Assembly (NCBI GenBank): GCA_963818855.1 | Contig: CAWFUH010000019.1 | Span: 284,338 to 348,337, forward strand | Source: Bog-159 sp963818855 | GTDB lineage: Bacteria > Acidobacteriota > Terriglobia > Bryobacterales > Bryobacteraceae | Direction of reading: 5' to 3' | Length of the DNA stretch: 64,000 bases | Part shown: in pieces, positions 1-8,361 of the stretch | Numbering within the stretch: the stretch's first letter is position 1 | Layout: every line of letters begins with the position of its first letter | The notes under the pieces: model-generated | Database searches by the model: none | What the model was told of the DNA's origin: nothing | What the model saw: only the letters and a program-made list of their open reading frames with translations | Program-made: the position numbers and the translations under genes

Positions 1-94
1 ATCGCAGATGCCCTCGGTTGACGCGAGTGAAAAGCTGCCTGATTCTCGGGCTTTACTGGAACCGGATGGCAACGAGAATGGGGTCACACTCGCG

Positions 95-1117
95 CTATTC
101 CGGATATCTCTCTCCCGCCCGCACAATTCGTATCTGGTGATCGGTGAATTTCCGGTGCGCCCCCGGTAATTCGATCTTCGGCATGTGGCAATCAGTGCAA
201 TCCTTTTTGGCAACCTTACAGCTCTTCTGGCTCACACCATGACATGCCAGGCACTTGGCATCGTAATTCGCCGCGCCCACTAAAAACTCCTGGTGCGGAT
301 TATGGCACGCGGTGCAGCGGATGCGCTTATCGTCGGCGTCGTAACATTTGCTGTTCGTCAAACGGTACGGTTGGAAGCGCACATTCGCGATATTTTGCGG
401 CCCGTGCGCCGCGATATCCGCCCAGGTACGATGGCAACGCCCGCAGAATTCGTTGGTCTCTTCCGCGGTCATAGTCGCTAGTTTCGGCATCGCGGCTCCC
501 TTGACGTCACCGGCCTCTACCGCCTGCATGTGTTCGAGAGCTCTGACATGACAGTTCTCGCACCGCACCCCCGCCTTCAGTTCCTCGGGGTGAAACGTAA
601 CGCCGTGCACCGCATCCGTGGTATGACACCCAAAACACGCCGTAACATCCTCGCGCGACATCTCCCGGCCGGCGGCCTGCGTCAGGTCTTTAGGCGTAGT
701 GCCCAGCGCGCCGAATGTCAGATCAAGTCCATCAATTGCCCTGTAATAGCTGACGCGGCTCTCGTAATAAATCCCCCCGCGCTCGAATACGTAGGTCTGG
801 CCGGCGGAGCCCAGTCCCAAAGCCCAGCCGACGGGAACGGTAATAGTATCGGTGCCATCGGTTACGCTGTAGATGCTTTGGTTTCCCTGGCGCGTGATGG
901 AATAGGAATAGCGGCCGAATTGAAACGTCATCCGCGGGTGCTGGCGCAGGATGGCGCAATCTTCCACCAGTTCGAGCGCATGGGCCATCGATGTGGTGGG
1001 CTGGCTCAGGGCTTCCGTTTTATGGCAAATGGCGCAGGTGAAGGTAGCGGCGCCCGCCGGGCAGACGCTTGCCAAAATGATTAGTGCGCTCGCCCGCAGC
1101 ATCCCCAGTCCCGCCAA
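95..1117 (-). CDS. Exported seven-haem c-type cytochrome
   Basis: A 340-residue protein with an N-terminal signal peptide (about residues 1-23) and seven CXXCH haem-binding motifs at about residues 28, 161, 186, 225, 268, 289 and 306. It should be a periplasmic multihaem electron carrier or the haem subunit of a reductase. The first motif stands alone, followed by about 130 residues with no haem site and then six closely spaced motifs, so the chain looks like an N-terminal haem plus a cytochrome c554/NrfA-like multihaem domain. No quinol dehydrogenase, catalytic subunit or haem-lyase gene lies next to it, so the partner and substrate are unknown. The start could also be the second Met, six residues in. 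The haem count is read directly; the role is inferred. Confidence 0.87.
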   Translation of the reverse strand: MAGLGMLRASALIILASVCPAGAATFTCAICHKTEALSQPTTSMAHALELVEDCAILRQHPRMTFQFGRYSYSITRQGNQSIYSVTDGTDTITVPVGWALGLGSAGQTYVFERGGIYYESRVSYYRAIDGLDLTFGALGTTPKDLTQAAGREMSREDVTACFGCHTTDAVHGVTFHPEELKAGVRCENCHVRALEHMQAVEAGDVKGAAMPKLATMTAEETNEFCGRCHRTWADIAAHGPQNIANVRFQPYRLTNSKCYDADDKRIRCTACHNPHQEFLVGAANYDAKCLACHGVSQKSCKVAKKDCTDCHMPKIELPGAHRKFTDHQIRIVRAGERYPE

Positions 1118-1214
1118 ATGTCAGCTTACCAGGGATGGAATTTCAGATGGGCAGGACCGGCAGCCCGGCGAACTGAAGTCCGCCGCTGCAAGCTAAAGCT
1201 CGCGCCACCCGCCG

Positions 1215-1742
1215 CTAATAGAATAGATACTTCCGCCACTGCTCGTCGCTCTTGCCCAACAGACGCATCAAGTGCCGGCTGGTATGCAGGCTGAACGGCC
1301 GTGGCTGACGCGCCAGTTTCATCCCGGATTCCTCCGGCGTGCGGTTGCCCTTCTTGTTATTGCATGGGTTGCAGCACGCCACCAGATTCTCCCAATTGGA
1401 CTCACCCGCGCGCGACCGCGGAACCACGTGGTCCAGTGTCAATTCCGACGAGGGCAGCGTGCGATGGCAATACTGGCAGGTGTAACGGTCGCGCATCAGA
1501 ATGTTCTTGCGCGACAGCGCCCGCGTCTGGTGCGGGATGCGGCGGTATTCGAGCAGGCGGATCACGCTGGGCAGGCGCACCGCGCTGCGCGCCGAGTGGA
1601 TGTGATGGGTGGATTCCTCCTCCGCCGACGCCACGCCCTTCAAGACCAGCACCAGCGCCCGCCGCGCCGCGCAAATGTTGATCGGCTCGTAACTCGCATT
1701 CAACACCAGTACCGGTTTCTGCAATCTGTTCAAACTCGTCAT
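1215..1742 (-). CDS. HNH endonuclease family protein
   Basis: A 175-residue protein with a C-terminal HNH nuclease fold. A CxxC knuckle lies at residues 89-92, the catalytic LDHVVPRSRAG segment (Asp104-His105) follows, then the NWENLV segment and a second cysteine pair (about 124-127) running into CNNKKGNRTP. This is the zinc-stabilised HNH form found in many free-standing bacterial HNH proteins. The first 80 residues match the N-terminal extension usual in this cytosolic family. Its start codon directly abuts the stop codon of the upstream comF-like gene, which suggests translational coupling. No toxin, immunity or phage gene lies nearby, so its target (DNA repair, restriction or other) cannot be told from the sequence. 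Confidence 0.9.
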   Translation of the reverse strand: MTSLNRLQKPVLVLNASYEPINICAARRALVLVLKGVASAEEESTHHIHSARSAVRLPSVIRLLEYRRIPHQTRALSRKNILMRDRYTCQYCHRTLPSSELTLDHVVPRSRAGESNWENLVACCNPCNNKKGNRTPEESGMKLARQPRPFSLHTSRHLMRLLGKSDEQWRKYLFY

Positions 1743-2495
1743 TTAAACAGGTCCCTTTCGTTTGCCTAGATCCGCCTGATCCGTAAATCGCCGGTCCACG
1801 CGCGCCACCGCCGCGAGCGAGACCGACTTCGCTCCGGCTTTCTTCAATGCGCGCGCGCAAGCTCCCGCCGTCGCGCCGGTGGTCATCACATCGTCGATGA
1901 GTAGAATCCGCAGTCCGGCCACCCGGCGCCGCGCGCGGAATGCGGTGGCCACATTCTCCCGCCGTTGCGCGTTGCTCAGCCCGGCCTGCGCCCGCGTGGA
2001 GAATCCGCGCCGCAGCACGTTGCGCGTTGGAATACCGCGCCGGCGCGCGATGGCCCTTCCTAACAACTCCGCCTGGTTATAACCACGCTGCCATCGCCTG
2101 CGCCAATGCAGTGGCACGGCCGTCACCAGATCGAACTGCCGGTCGCGCGGCACGGCGTCGGCCAGCAGCGCGGCTAACGGCCGGGCCAAGCGATGAATGC
2201 CGCTGTACTTGAAAAGGTGGATCAGCTTCCGCAGCGTGCCTTCGTAAGCCCCGTAGCAGAAGGCTTCGTCGAAGCCGCGTTGCCCGTTCCGGCAAAGCAT
2301 GCAGCGGCCCTCCGAGTCCAGCGGAAAGCTGTTCCGGAAGGGCGTCCGGCAATTCAGGCAGAAGAACTCCGCGCTGAGCGGTGCCGGATCGCGCAGGCAG
2401 TCCTGGCAAACCGGAACGCGCGAAAAGCCTCTTAGCGGGCGTTCACAAACGCGGCACTCGTCAGGGAAGAGAAGTGAAAAAAGGCCATGCGACAC
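1743..2495 (-). CDS. ComF family phosphoribosyltransferase-like protein
   Basis: A 250-residue ComF-type protein. The N-terminus has four cysteine pairs (14/17, 30/33, 46/49, 65/68) that form zinc ribbons. The C-terminal half is a type I phosphoribosyltransferase fold with the PRPP-binding loop ILLIDDVMTTGAT around residues 197-209. The RGYNQAELL segment typical of ComF lies at about 138-146. The family is linked to DNA uptake and to late steps of natural transformation, but many members sit outside competence loci and their reaction is not settled. No other competence gene is visible here. The downstream HNH gene starts on the next base after this stop codon. Confidence 0.9.
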   Translation of the reverse strand: MSHGLFSLLFPDECRVCERPLRGFSRVPVCQDCLRDPAPLSAEFFCLNCRTPFRNSFPLDSEGRCMLCRNGQRGFDEAFCYGAYEGTLRKLIHLFKYSGIHRLARPLAALLADAVPRDRQFDLVTAVPLHWRRRWQRGYNQAELLGRAIARRRGIPTRNVLRRGFSTRAQAGLSNAQRRENVATAFRARRRVAGLRILLIDDVMTTGATAGACARALKKAGAKSVSLAAVARVDRRFTDQADLGKRKGPV

Positions 2496-2620
2496 CTTAC
2501 CGAAAATCGGCGGAAAAAAATCAAGCGATAAGGCGCGCCTGCTACTCGAGAAGACTCACCTCCCGGTGAACCTACTATTTTACACCAACTCAGCACGCTT
2601 CAAACGGGTTCAAGCGGGTT

Positions 2621-3103
2621 TCAAGCCTTCCCGCCAGGATGAATCTGCTGCGCCAGGTAATTATCCAGCCCGATCTCTTCGACGATGTGAAGCTGGCCTT
2701 CCAGATAATCGATATGATGCTCTTCATCGAGCAGGATCTGCTTGAACAACTCGCGCGATCCGTTGTCGCCCACATGCGTGGCCGCTTTGATGGCTTCGTT
2801 CAGCCTCGGTACAGCATCCAGTTCCAGCGCCAGGTCGTTCTCGAGCTGCGCTTTCACGTCCGCGCCCACTTTGATCGGGAACAGCTCGATCATATTGGGT
2901 GCGCCTTCCAGAAAAAGGATGCGCTGCATCAGAATATCGGCATGGCGCATCTCTTCGATGGACTCCTGGCGGTCGAGCGCCGCCAGCTTTTGGTAGCCCC
3001 AGTTCTCGCACATCTTAGCGTGTAAGAAATACTGGTTTATGGCCGTCAGCTCCGCTTTGAGCACTTCGTTCAGAAGCCGGATGATCTCTTCGTTACCGCG
3101 CAT
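2621..3103 (-). CDS. bfr: Bacterioferritin
   Basis: A 160-residue four-helix bacterioferritin that stores iron as a ferric mineral in a 24-subunit cytosolic cage. The ferroxidase ligands are all visible: Glu18, Glu51, His54 (in EEMRHAD) and the DEEHH segment near 127-130. Met52, the axial ligand of the inter-subunit haem, is kept, so it should be a haem-binding bacterioferritin rather than a plain ferritin. Length matches the family. No bacterioferritin-associated ferredoxin lies next to it. No Shine-Dalgarno is seen. A TACAAT hexamer ends six bases before the ATG, which suggests a leaderless transcript. Confidence 0.96.
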   Translation of the reverse strand: MRGNEEIIRLLNEVLKAELTAINQYFLHAKMCENWGYQKLAALDRQESIEEMRHADILMQRILFLEGAPNMIELFPIKVGADVKAQLENDLALELDAVPRLNEAIKAATHVGDNGSRELFKQILLDEEHHIDYLEGQLHIVEEIGLDNYLAQQIHPGGKA

Positions 3104-3109
3104 TACCGG

Positions 3110-3115
3110 ATTGTA
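3110..3115 (-). promoter_or_regulatory. -10 element of bfr, leaderless type
   Basis: TACAAT on the minus strand ends six bases before the bfr ATG, which puts the expected transcription start at the start codon itself. No clear -35 box is seen at 16-18 bases. Confidence 0.5.
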
Positions 3116-3126
3116 ACTTAGTGCAC

Positions 3127-3158
3127 CCTGCCTGAAGCCAGGCGCCGGCTAACGGCTT
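3127..3158. repeat. REP-like double stem-loop
   Basis: Two adjacent inverted repeats, GCCTG-AAG-CCAGGC and GCCG-GCTAA-CGGC, sit between the CocE-type hydrolase and bfr. The layout (a GC stem with a GAAG-like loop followed by a GCCGGCTAA stem) matches the repeat family at 13774, 30241, 49644 and 52244, but the bases have diverged. Confidence 0.5.
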
Positions 3159-3164
3159 ACCTGG

Positions 3165-5102
3165 CTAATGCACCACTGGCAATTCGATGTAGCTCTCCCG
3201 GCCGGGCGCATGATATACGCGCTGAGTGGCCTTTTGGTAATCCTCCGCCTTGGCCCAAAAAATACTCGGCACGAACGTCTGTGGATTGCGGTCGTAAAGC
3301 GGGAACCAGCTCGACTGCACCTGCACCATCAGGCGGTGCCCCGGCAGGAAAACATGGTTCGCGGTAGGCAGGTTGAAACGATACCGCAGCGGTTCATTTG
3401 CCGCGATCGGTTTGGCCGTCTCCAGGCTTTCGCGATACCGCCCCCGGAAAATATCGGCCGACACCATCAGCTGATAGCCACCCAATTCCGGCTGCGCGGC
3501 CACTTCTGCAGGATACACGTCGATGAGTTTCACCACCCAGTCAGAGTCCGTGCCGCTGGTGGAGGCGATCAAATTGGCCACCGGCTCCCCGCTGATCTTC
3601 AGCGGTTCGCGCAACACATCGGATTCGAAAGCCAGCACATCCGGCCGTCCCCCCGGTTCGCGCTGATCGTCCACCAGCCATCGCGACCATGTCTTGCGCT
3701 TCTCTTCGTCGATAGGCAGCGTGCGGAACGGGACCGGCTTGGCCGGATCGGAAACATATTCCTCGAAGCCCGTGCCGCCCGCCTCCGGCGCCGTGAAACT
3801 GAGCTTCAGTCCCGCGCCGAGATAAAGGTGCGTCGGCTGGATCGCGCAGCCGCTCGCGCACCCGGCCGGCCAGGCCGGCAGACGCTGCCACACATTCGTG
3901 CCGGTTTCGAACGCCGAGACCGGCGGCACGTCGGCTTTGGGCGCCCCGTCCTTCAGGTATTGATCGAGAAACGGAAGCAGAATCTTGCGCCGGAAATAAA
4001 GCCCCGTATCGCTGCCGAAGTGCAGCGGACCGAGGGTGCTGCCGTCGCCGATCTCCTGGCCGTGATGCCACGGGCCCAGCACGAGGAAGACTTTATCGTT
4101 GCCGGTGTCCTTGGGCTTGATCGCCTTGTAAACGGCGATCGCACCGTAGATATCCTCCTGGTCCCACAGGCTGTCAACCAGCATTACCGGTATAGTCAAC
4201 GGTTCGGCCGCCAGCACGCGGTCCACCGCCTGATCGCGCCAAAACGCATCGTACGCCGGATGTTCCAGCATCTTGCGCCAGAAGCCGGCCTGCTCCAGTC
4301 CGCGGCTGCGGCCCATCTCGCCCGCGTTTACGCCGCGCAGGTATCCTTCGTAATCGTCGTAATAACTCGACCACCACTTGATGTCGCCGCCACGCGTAGC
4401 CTCCTGGTCGTAGATGTAGTCCAGAGTGCCCAGTTGGCGGAGCGCGCCATTGTGGAACCAGTCGTCGCCGCGCCAGCCATCCACCATCGGATTCATCGGC
4501 ACGGACACCTTGAGCGCGGGGTGCGGATTCACCAACGGCATCAGGGGCAGGAAGCCGTCATAGGAAATGCCCAGGATTCCGACCTTGCCGTTGCTCTCCG
4601 GCACATTTTTCACCAGCCAGTCGACAGTGTCGTAAGTGTCGGTCGAGTGATCCACGGGCGTGGGGTTCTGCGGCCCATGCAGTGGCCGGTTCATCACGTA
4701 GTCGCCCTCGGACCCATGCTTGCCGCGCACATCCTGCAGCACGCGAATATAGCCGCCCTCCACGATGACGTCAGTGGCATTATCGTAGCCCTGCAAGATC
4801 GGCCCCAGGTGCGAGCTTTGGCTGTGGCTGGCCATCCCATCGGCGTCATAAGGCGTGCGGGTCAGCAGCATTGGTGCGCCGTGCGCGCCTTTGGGCACGA
4901 TGATGACCGTATGCAGCTTCACGCCGTCGCGCATGGGGATCATGGCTACGCGCTTGGTGTAATCGAACGTGCTGGTGTGTTCGTCAAATTTCTGCGGCAT
5001 CTCGCTGGGGAACGCCGGGTACTTGGGTGGTGCCGGCGGGGTCTGGCCGGCAGCTGCATTCAGTAGAAGTGCGCCGGCGAGACACGCAAACAGTTTGTTC
5101 AT
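3165..5102 (-). CDS. Exported CocE/NonD family hydrolase (X-Pro dipeptidyl-peptidase S15 fold)
   Basis: A 645-residue alpha/beta hydrolase with a signal peptide (about residues 1-19). The nucleophile motif GISYDG lies at 178-183 (Ser180). A likely acid follows at Asp314 (SLWDQED) and a likely base at His346/347 (LGPWHHG), the usual order for CocE/NonD esterases and Xaa-Pro dipeptidyl-peptidases. The C-terminal third has the jelly-roll domain of the family, including a VQVQSSWFPLYDRNP segment. It probably hydrolyses esters or acyl-peptide bonds in the periplasm or outside the cell; the substrate is unknown. The start is supported by a GGAG site and a TATACT hexamer about 20 bases upstream. Its first 119 bases overlap the end of the NADAR gene in another frame. 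Confidence 0.9.
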   Translation of the reverse strand: MNKLFACLAGALLLNAAAGQTPPAPPKYPAFPSEMPQKFDEHTSTFDYTKRVAMIPMRDGVKLHTVIIVPKGAHGAPMLLTRTPYDADGMASHSQSSHLGPILQGYDNATDVIVEGGYIRVLQDVRGKHGSEGDYVMNRPLHGPQNPTPVDHSTDTYDTVDWLVKNVPESNGKVGILGISYDGFLPLMPLVNPHPALKVSVPMNPMVDGWRGDDWFHNGALRQLGTLDYIYDQEATRGGDIKWWSSYYDDYEGYLRGVNAGEMGRSRGLEQAGFWRKMLEHPAYDAFWRDQAVDRVLAAEPLTIPVMLVDSLWDQEDIYGAIAVYKAIKPKDTGNDKVFLVLGPWHHGQEIGDGSTLGPLHFGSDTGLYFRRKILLPFLDQYLKDGAPKADVPPVSAFETGTNVWQRLPAWPAGCASGCAIQPTHLYLGAGLKLSFTAPEAGGTGFEEYVSDPAKPVPFRTLPIDEEKRKTWSRWLVDDQREPGGRPDVLAFESDVLREPLKISGEPVANLIASTSGTDSDWVVKLIDVYPAEVAAQPELGGYQLMVSADIFRGRYRESLETAKPIAANEPLRYRFNLPTANHVFLPGHRLMVQVQSSWFPLYDRNPQTFVPSIFWAKAEDYQKATQRVYHAPGRESYIELPVVH

Positions 5103-5814
5103 TCAGGCTCCGGGTTTCAGCTAGTATAGCAACGTGCGGCAAACGCTCTGCCTGCGGCGCGCCAGGACGAGGTCTCGCACCCCGCAACTCGCTCCTGACC
5201 TGCATCCAGATCTTGCAATACAGCCATTCCGGAGGAGGATCGGGTTCTTCGATGTGATCGGGCCGCAGGACCAGGTCACCGGTGCGCAGCAGGATGGCAC
5301 GCACTTCACGATTCTGCGCCAGCTTAGCCCGCATGGCTGCCACGATGAGACGGTAATGTTCGCCGGCTTCCCGCGACCGGTACGGCATGCGCCGGCCTTC
5401 GAAGGTCACCCAGCCGATGCCCATCTGGTGCATATTCGCCTCGGCTAAAGTCCCGGCGTCTTTGGCCGCGAATGCAGTCATCCGGGCGACCTCCGCGCGC
5501 GAGTATTTCCATGCGATCCCGCGAGCCTTCGCGCGGGGATCGCGGGGACCCTCGGGGTAGAGCATCATCTGCCAGAATCCTTCCACGCTAGCGTAGCGGT
5601 GGCCCCTGAAGGTGAACGGCGTGGCGGCGAAATTGGAGAGGATTCCCAGTTCGTTGCGTTTGGAAACGATGACTTCACCCGGGCCGGCGGCTTGCGGGAG
5701 GATCTCCCAACTGGCTCGCTGATCCTCCGGAACCGGAGTCCACCAGTGCGCGGGATAAGTTCCGGCGCAGGCGATCACGCCCCAGGTTGCTGCGAAAAAC
5801 TTATAGCACCTCAT
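4984..5814 (-). CDS. NADAR (YbiA-like) domain protein, predicted lipoprotein
   Basis: A 276-residue protein with a NADAR domain at about residues 50-205, recognisable from NELGILSNFAATPF, then YASVEGFWQMM and MHQMGIGW. NADAR proteins are N-glycosidases acting on riboflavin-pathway intermediates or on ADP-ribosylated nucleobases, and are normally cytosolic. Here the N-terminus is a hydrophobic stretch ending in VIAC with Cys16, which fits a lipoprotein signal. That would place the domain outside the cytoplasm and is unusual. After the domain, about 65 residues of Arg/Pro-rich sequence continue through the promoter region and first 119 bases of the next gene. This tail may not belong to the working protein. 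The domain call is firm; export is inferred. Confidence 0.78.
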   Translation of the reverse strand: MRCYKFFAATWGVIACAGTYPAHWWTPVPEDQRASWEILPQAAGPGEVIVSKRNELGILSNFAATPFTFRGHRYASVEGFWQMMLYPEGPRDPRAKARGIAWKYSRAEVARMTAFAAKDAGTLAEANMHQMGIGWVTFEGRRMPYRSREAGEHYRLIVAAMRAKLAQNREVRAILLRTGDLVLRPDHIEEPDPPPEWLYCKIWMQVRSELRGARPRPGAPQAERLPHVAILAETRSLNEQTVCVSRRRTSTECSCRPDPAGTTQVPGVPQRDAAEI

Positions 5815-5862
5815 TAGCTCCCAAACTCCGCTTTAGAGTTAGAATACAAGCAGGAGTGGACC

Positions 5863-6129
5863 ATGTCTACTATCTTGGCGTATGCAGTTTATGCGTTATC
5901 CGCTGCCGTCGCATTGGTCTTCCTTTACTTTTTCCACGCGCGCTGGTACTGGCATGTACTAAGCGTGTTAGTGGCTTTGGCCGTAGGATTCTCGCCGCCC
6001 CTTCCGGGCTGGGACGGTCCCAGCCGCGATCTGGTATACGGCGTCGTGGTTCTGTTCCTGCTGGTCTGGGGACTGGCTGAGCCACTCGTACACCGCTTCC
6101 ACCGGCACGGTGCGCCGCGCCACGCCTGA
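5863..6129 (+). CDS. Small two-helix membrane protein of unknown function
   Basis: An 88-residue protein. It has a first hydrophobic helix (about residues 4-24), a second (about 28-42), a short loop containing PPLPGWDGPSRD, and a third hydrophobic stretch (about 58-75), ending in a basic His/Arg-rich tail. An AGGAG site lies seven bases before the ATG, and TAGAAT upstream could be its -10. I do not recognise the family. It is divergent from the NADAR gene and is followed by an acyltransferase gene that has its own promoter-like hexamer, so co-transcription is uncertain. Confidence 0.7.
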   Translation: MSTILAYAVYALSAAVALVFLYFFHARWYWHVLSVLVALAVGFSPPLPGWDGPSRDLVYGVVVLFLLVWGLAEPLVHRFHRHGAPRHA

Positions 6130-6164
6130 CATTCACCTGCAGCACCGGCAGCGCGCCCTCTCGC

Positions 6165-6170
6165 TACAAT
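6165..6170 (+). promoter_or_regulatory. -10 element of the acyltransferase gene, leaderless type
   Basis: TACAAT ends eight bases before the ATG and there is no Shine-Dalgarno in between, so transcription would begin at or next to the start codon. Confidence 0.45.
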
Positions 6171-6178
6171 GGCCGTTC

Positions 6179-7087
6179 ATGACGAGGCGCCCGGTGGTGC
6201 GCGACACGCTCGAATACTGGATGGCGCTGGCCGTCGCCGGTTCGCTGGCAGCGACTCCGTTGCCCGTGGCGAACTGGCTGGCGCGGCGATACGCAGCCCT
6301 TCTGGATCTGGCGCTTCCGCGCCTGCGCCGCGCGGCCCTGAACAACCTGGCGATGGCTCTACCCGAACTGGATCGCCGGGCGCACCAGCGCATCGCCGAC
6401 GGAGTGTTCCACTCGATTGCCCGCCTGCTGGTGACCTTCGCGCGCTTTCCGCAAATCGATCGCGGCAACATCGGCGAATGGATTCGCTACGAAGGCTTCG
6501 AGCATTTTGAAGCAGCCCGCAAACGCGGCCGAGGCGTCCTGTTTGCGACCGCGCACCTGGGCAATTGGGAACTCAGCGCCTTTGCGCACGCCTACATGGC
6601 GGCGCCCATGTTCGTGGTGTTCCGCCCCCTCGACAATCCCATGGTGGACGCACTGGTCGAACGCCGGCGCATGCTGTCGGGCAACCGACTGATCGGCAAG
6701 CGGGAGTATGCGCGCGGCATCCTGAAGGCCCTGCACGAAAACGAAGCGGTGGGCATCCTGGTAGATCAGAATGCATCGCTCGACGAAGGCGCCTTCGTTG
6801 ATTTCTTCGGCGTGCCCGCCTGCGCCGGAACCGGGTTTGCCAAACTGGCGGCGCATAGCGGCGCGGCGGTGATTCCCGGCTTCGCCCTTTGGATGGAAAG
6901 CGAGCGCAAGTACGTATTGCGGTTTTATCCGCCTATCGAGATTACGGGCAACGCGGAGGCGGACACGCGCACGCTGCACCGGCAACTGGAGGCGGTGATC
7001 CGCCAGTACCCGGATCAGTGGCTCTGGATCCATCGCCGCTGGAAGACCCGGCCGCCGGGGGAGGATGCTCCGTCCAACACCCTGTAG
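6179..7087 (+). CDS. LpxL/HtrB-like lysophospholipid/lipid A acyltransferase
   Basis: A 302-residue LpxL/HtrB-family acyltransferase, expected at the inner membrane to transfer a fatty acyl chain from acyl-ACP to a lipid A precursor or related lipid. The catalytic HX4E motif HLGNWE is at residues 126-131. Other family blocks include RPLDNPMVD, GILVDQNA and the C-terminal QWLWIHRRWKTRP. An N-terminal hydrophobic helix (about residues 13-33) anchors it. An in-frame ATG 69 bases upstream exists, but the extra residues are not family-like. A TACAAT hexamer ends eight bases before the chosen ATG with no Shine-Dalgarno, which favours this start and a leaderless mRNA. Whether the acceptor is true lipid A cannot be told. 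Confidence 0.9.
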   Translation: MTRRPVVRDTLEYWMALAVAGSLAATPLPVANWLARRYAALLDLALPRLRRAALNNLAMALPELDRRAHQRIADGVFHSIARLLVTFARFPQIDRGNIGEWIRYEGFEHFEAARKRGRGVLFATAHLGNWELSAFAHAYMAAPMFVVFRPLDNPMVDALVERRRMLSGNRLIGKREYARGILKALHENEAVGILVDQNASLDEGAFVDFFGVPACAGTGFAKLAAHSGAAVIPGFALWMESERKYVLRFYPPIEITGNAEADTRTLHRQLEAVIRQYPDQWLWIHRRWKTRPPGEDAPSNTL

Positions 7088-7154
7088 CCAGAACCGGCGT
7101 GTCGTGCCGTATTATAATCCGGCTTCAAATCCGATTCCTGAGGAGATCAACACC

Positions 7155-8336
7155 ATGCCATCCGAAACAGCACCGCGCCGCGGATTCCTGCAGCGCTTGG
7201 CCGGATTCGCGGGACTGTCGGCCGCGGCAAGTTCCGCCAGCGCGCAGACGGCCCAGAGCGCCGCCGGCGGCTATGCCTTCCTGCCCCGTTACGCGCGCTC
7301 CCAGAATTACCGCTCGCTCAAGCAGTCCAGTTTCGACCGCACGGGCGGCAATGCCGATTCCTGGCCGGTCCAACCGGGCGCCACGCGCGAACTGTTCGCT
7401 TCCGAAGGTCCCGGCGTGATCACGCATATCTGGTTCACTATCGCAGCGGATAGCTCCCATCACCTGAAGGAAATCGTGATCCGCATCTATTGGGACGGCC
7501 AGCCTAAGCCCAGCGTGGAGGTGCCGGTGGGCGATTTGTTCGGGTTGAACCTCGGGCAATATTTCGTGTATCAATCGGCCTTCCTGAATTGCTCGTCCGT
7601 CAAAGCGTTGAATTGTTATTTCGCCATGCCTTTCCGCGGATCGGCGCGCATCACCGCGACCAACGAGAGTGCGCATCACATAGGCGCATTTTATTCGAAC
7701 ATCGATTACCAAATCGTGCCCGCGCTTCCCGACGAGGTGCTTTATTTTCACGCGCAGTACCGGCAGGGCGCGCCGAACCAGCCCACCACCAACGATTGGC
7801 GGACCAACGGCGATGCCGACAAGCTGAAGAATCTCGATGGAAAGGACAACTATGTCTTCACCGAGACGCGCGGGCGCGGTCACTTAATGGGCGTGACGCT
7901 GGGCGTGCTGCAAAACCAGGATTACTGGATGGGCGAAGGCGACGAGATGATATTTGTGGACAACGAGAGCCACCCGGTGATCACGGGCACTGGGACCGAG
8001 GATTACTTCAACGGCGCATGGGACTTTGGAGGCCGCGATAGCGCTGTCCCGTTCGCACATCTTTATAATGGTGCGCCGTTCATGGTCGATCCGGAACGCG
8101 CCGGCGGACGGTATTGCCTGTACCGCTGGCATGCGGATAATCCGGTCACGTTCACCAAGTACCTGAAGTACACTATCGAACACGGCCACGCCAATCATCG
8201 CGCGGATAACTACTTCTCGGTGGCTTATTGGTATCAGGCAGGAGCTTATACCGATTTTCCGACCCTGCCGCCCGCGGAGAGCCGCATTCCGAGACTGAAG
8301 GCCGTGCCAGGTCCGGGCGCGGCGCAGCCGGCATGA
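7155..8336 (+). CDS. Exported DUF2961 (glycoside hydrolase GH172-like) protein
   Basis: A 393-residue protein starting with a twin-arginine-like signal (RRGFLQRLAGFAGLSAAASS). The rest is a DUF2961 domain: FASEGPGVITHIWFT, the VPVGDLFGL segment, and the HPVITGTGTEDYFNGAWDFG block that holds likely catalytic Glu/Asp residues. DUF2961 defines GH172, whose characterised members act on alpha-fructofuranosides and alpha-arabinofuranosides. Homohexameric assembly is known for the family. It should act in the periplasm or outside the cell on a plant or bacterial glycan. A GAGGAG site eight bases before the ATG fixes the start 90 bases downstream of the longest frame. Confidence 0.88.
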   Translation: MPSETAPRRGFLQRLAGFAGLSAAASSASAQTAQSAAGGYAFLPRYARSQNYRSLKQSSFDRTGGNADSWPVQPGATRELFASEGPGVITHIWFTIAADSSHHLKEIVIRIYWDGQPKPSVEVPVGDLFGLNLGQYFVYQSAFLNCSSVKALNCYFAMPFRGSARITATNESAHHIGAFYSNIDYQIVPALPDEVLYFHAQYRQGAPNQPTTNDWRTNGDADKLKNLDGKDNYVFTETRGRGHLMGVTLGVLQNQDYWMGEGDEMIFVDNESHPVITGTGTEDYFNGAWDFGGRDSAVPFAHLYNGAPFMVDPERAGGRYCLYRWHADNPVTFTKYLKYTIEHGHANHRADNYFSVAYWYQAGAYTDFPTLPPAESRIPRLKAVPGPGAAQPA

Positions 8337-8361
8337 TCGACGAAGCCTGGACTTGAGCGCG

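Noticed and set aside
1..94. Open frame on the plus strand entering from the left edge
   Set aside because: It could be the end of an upstream gene, but no frame gives recognisable residues and the longest runs into the cytochrome gene antisense.
3168..5066. 632-residue open frame on the plus strand opposite the CocE/NonD gene
   Set aside because: It is an antisense shadow in GC-rich DNA: no family motifs, no start signal, and the minus strand has a full hydrolase.
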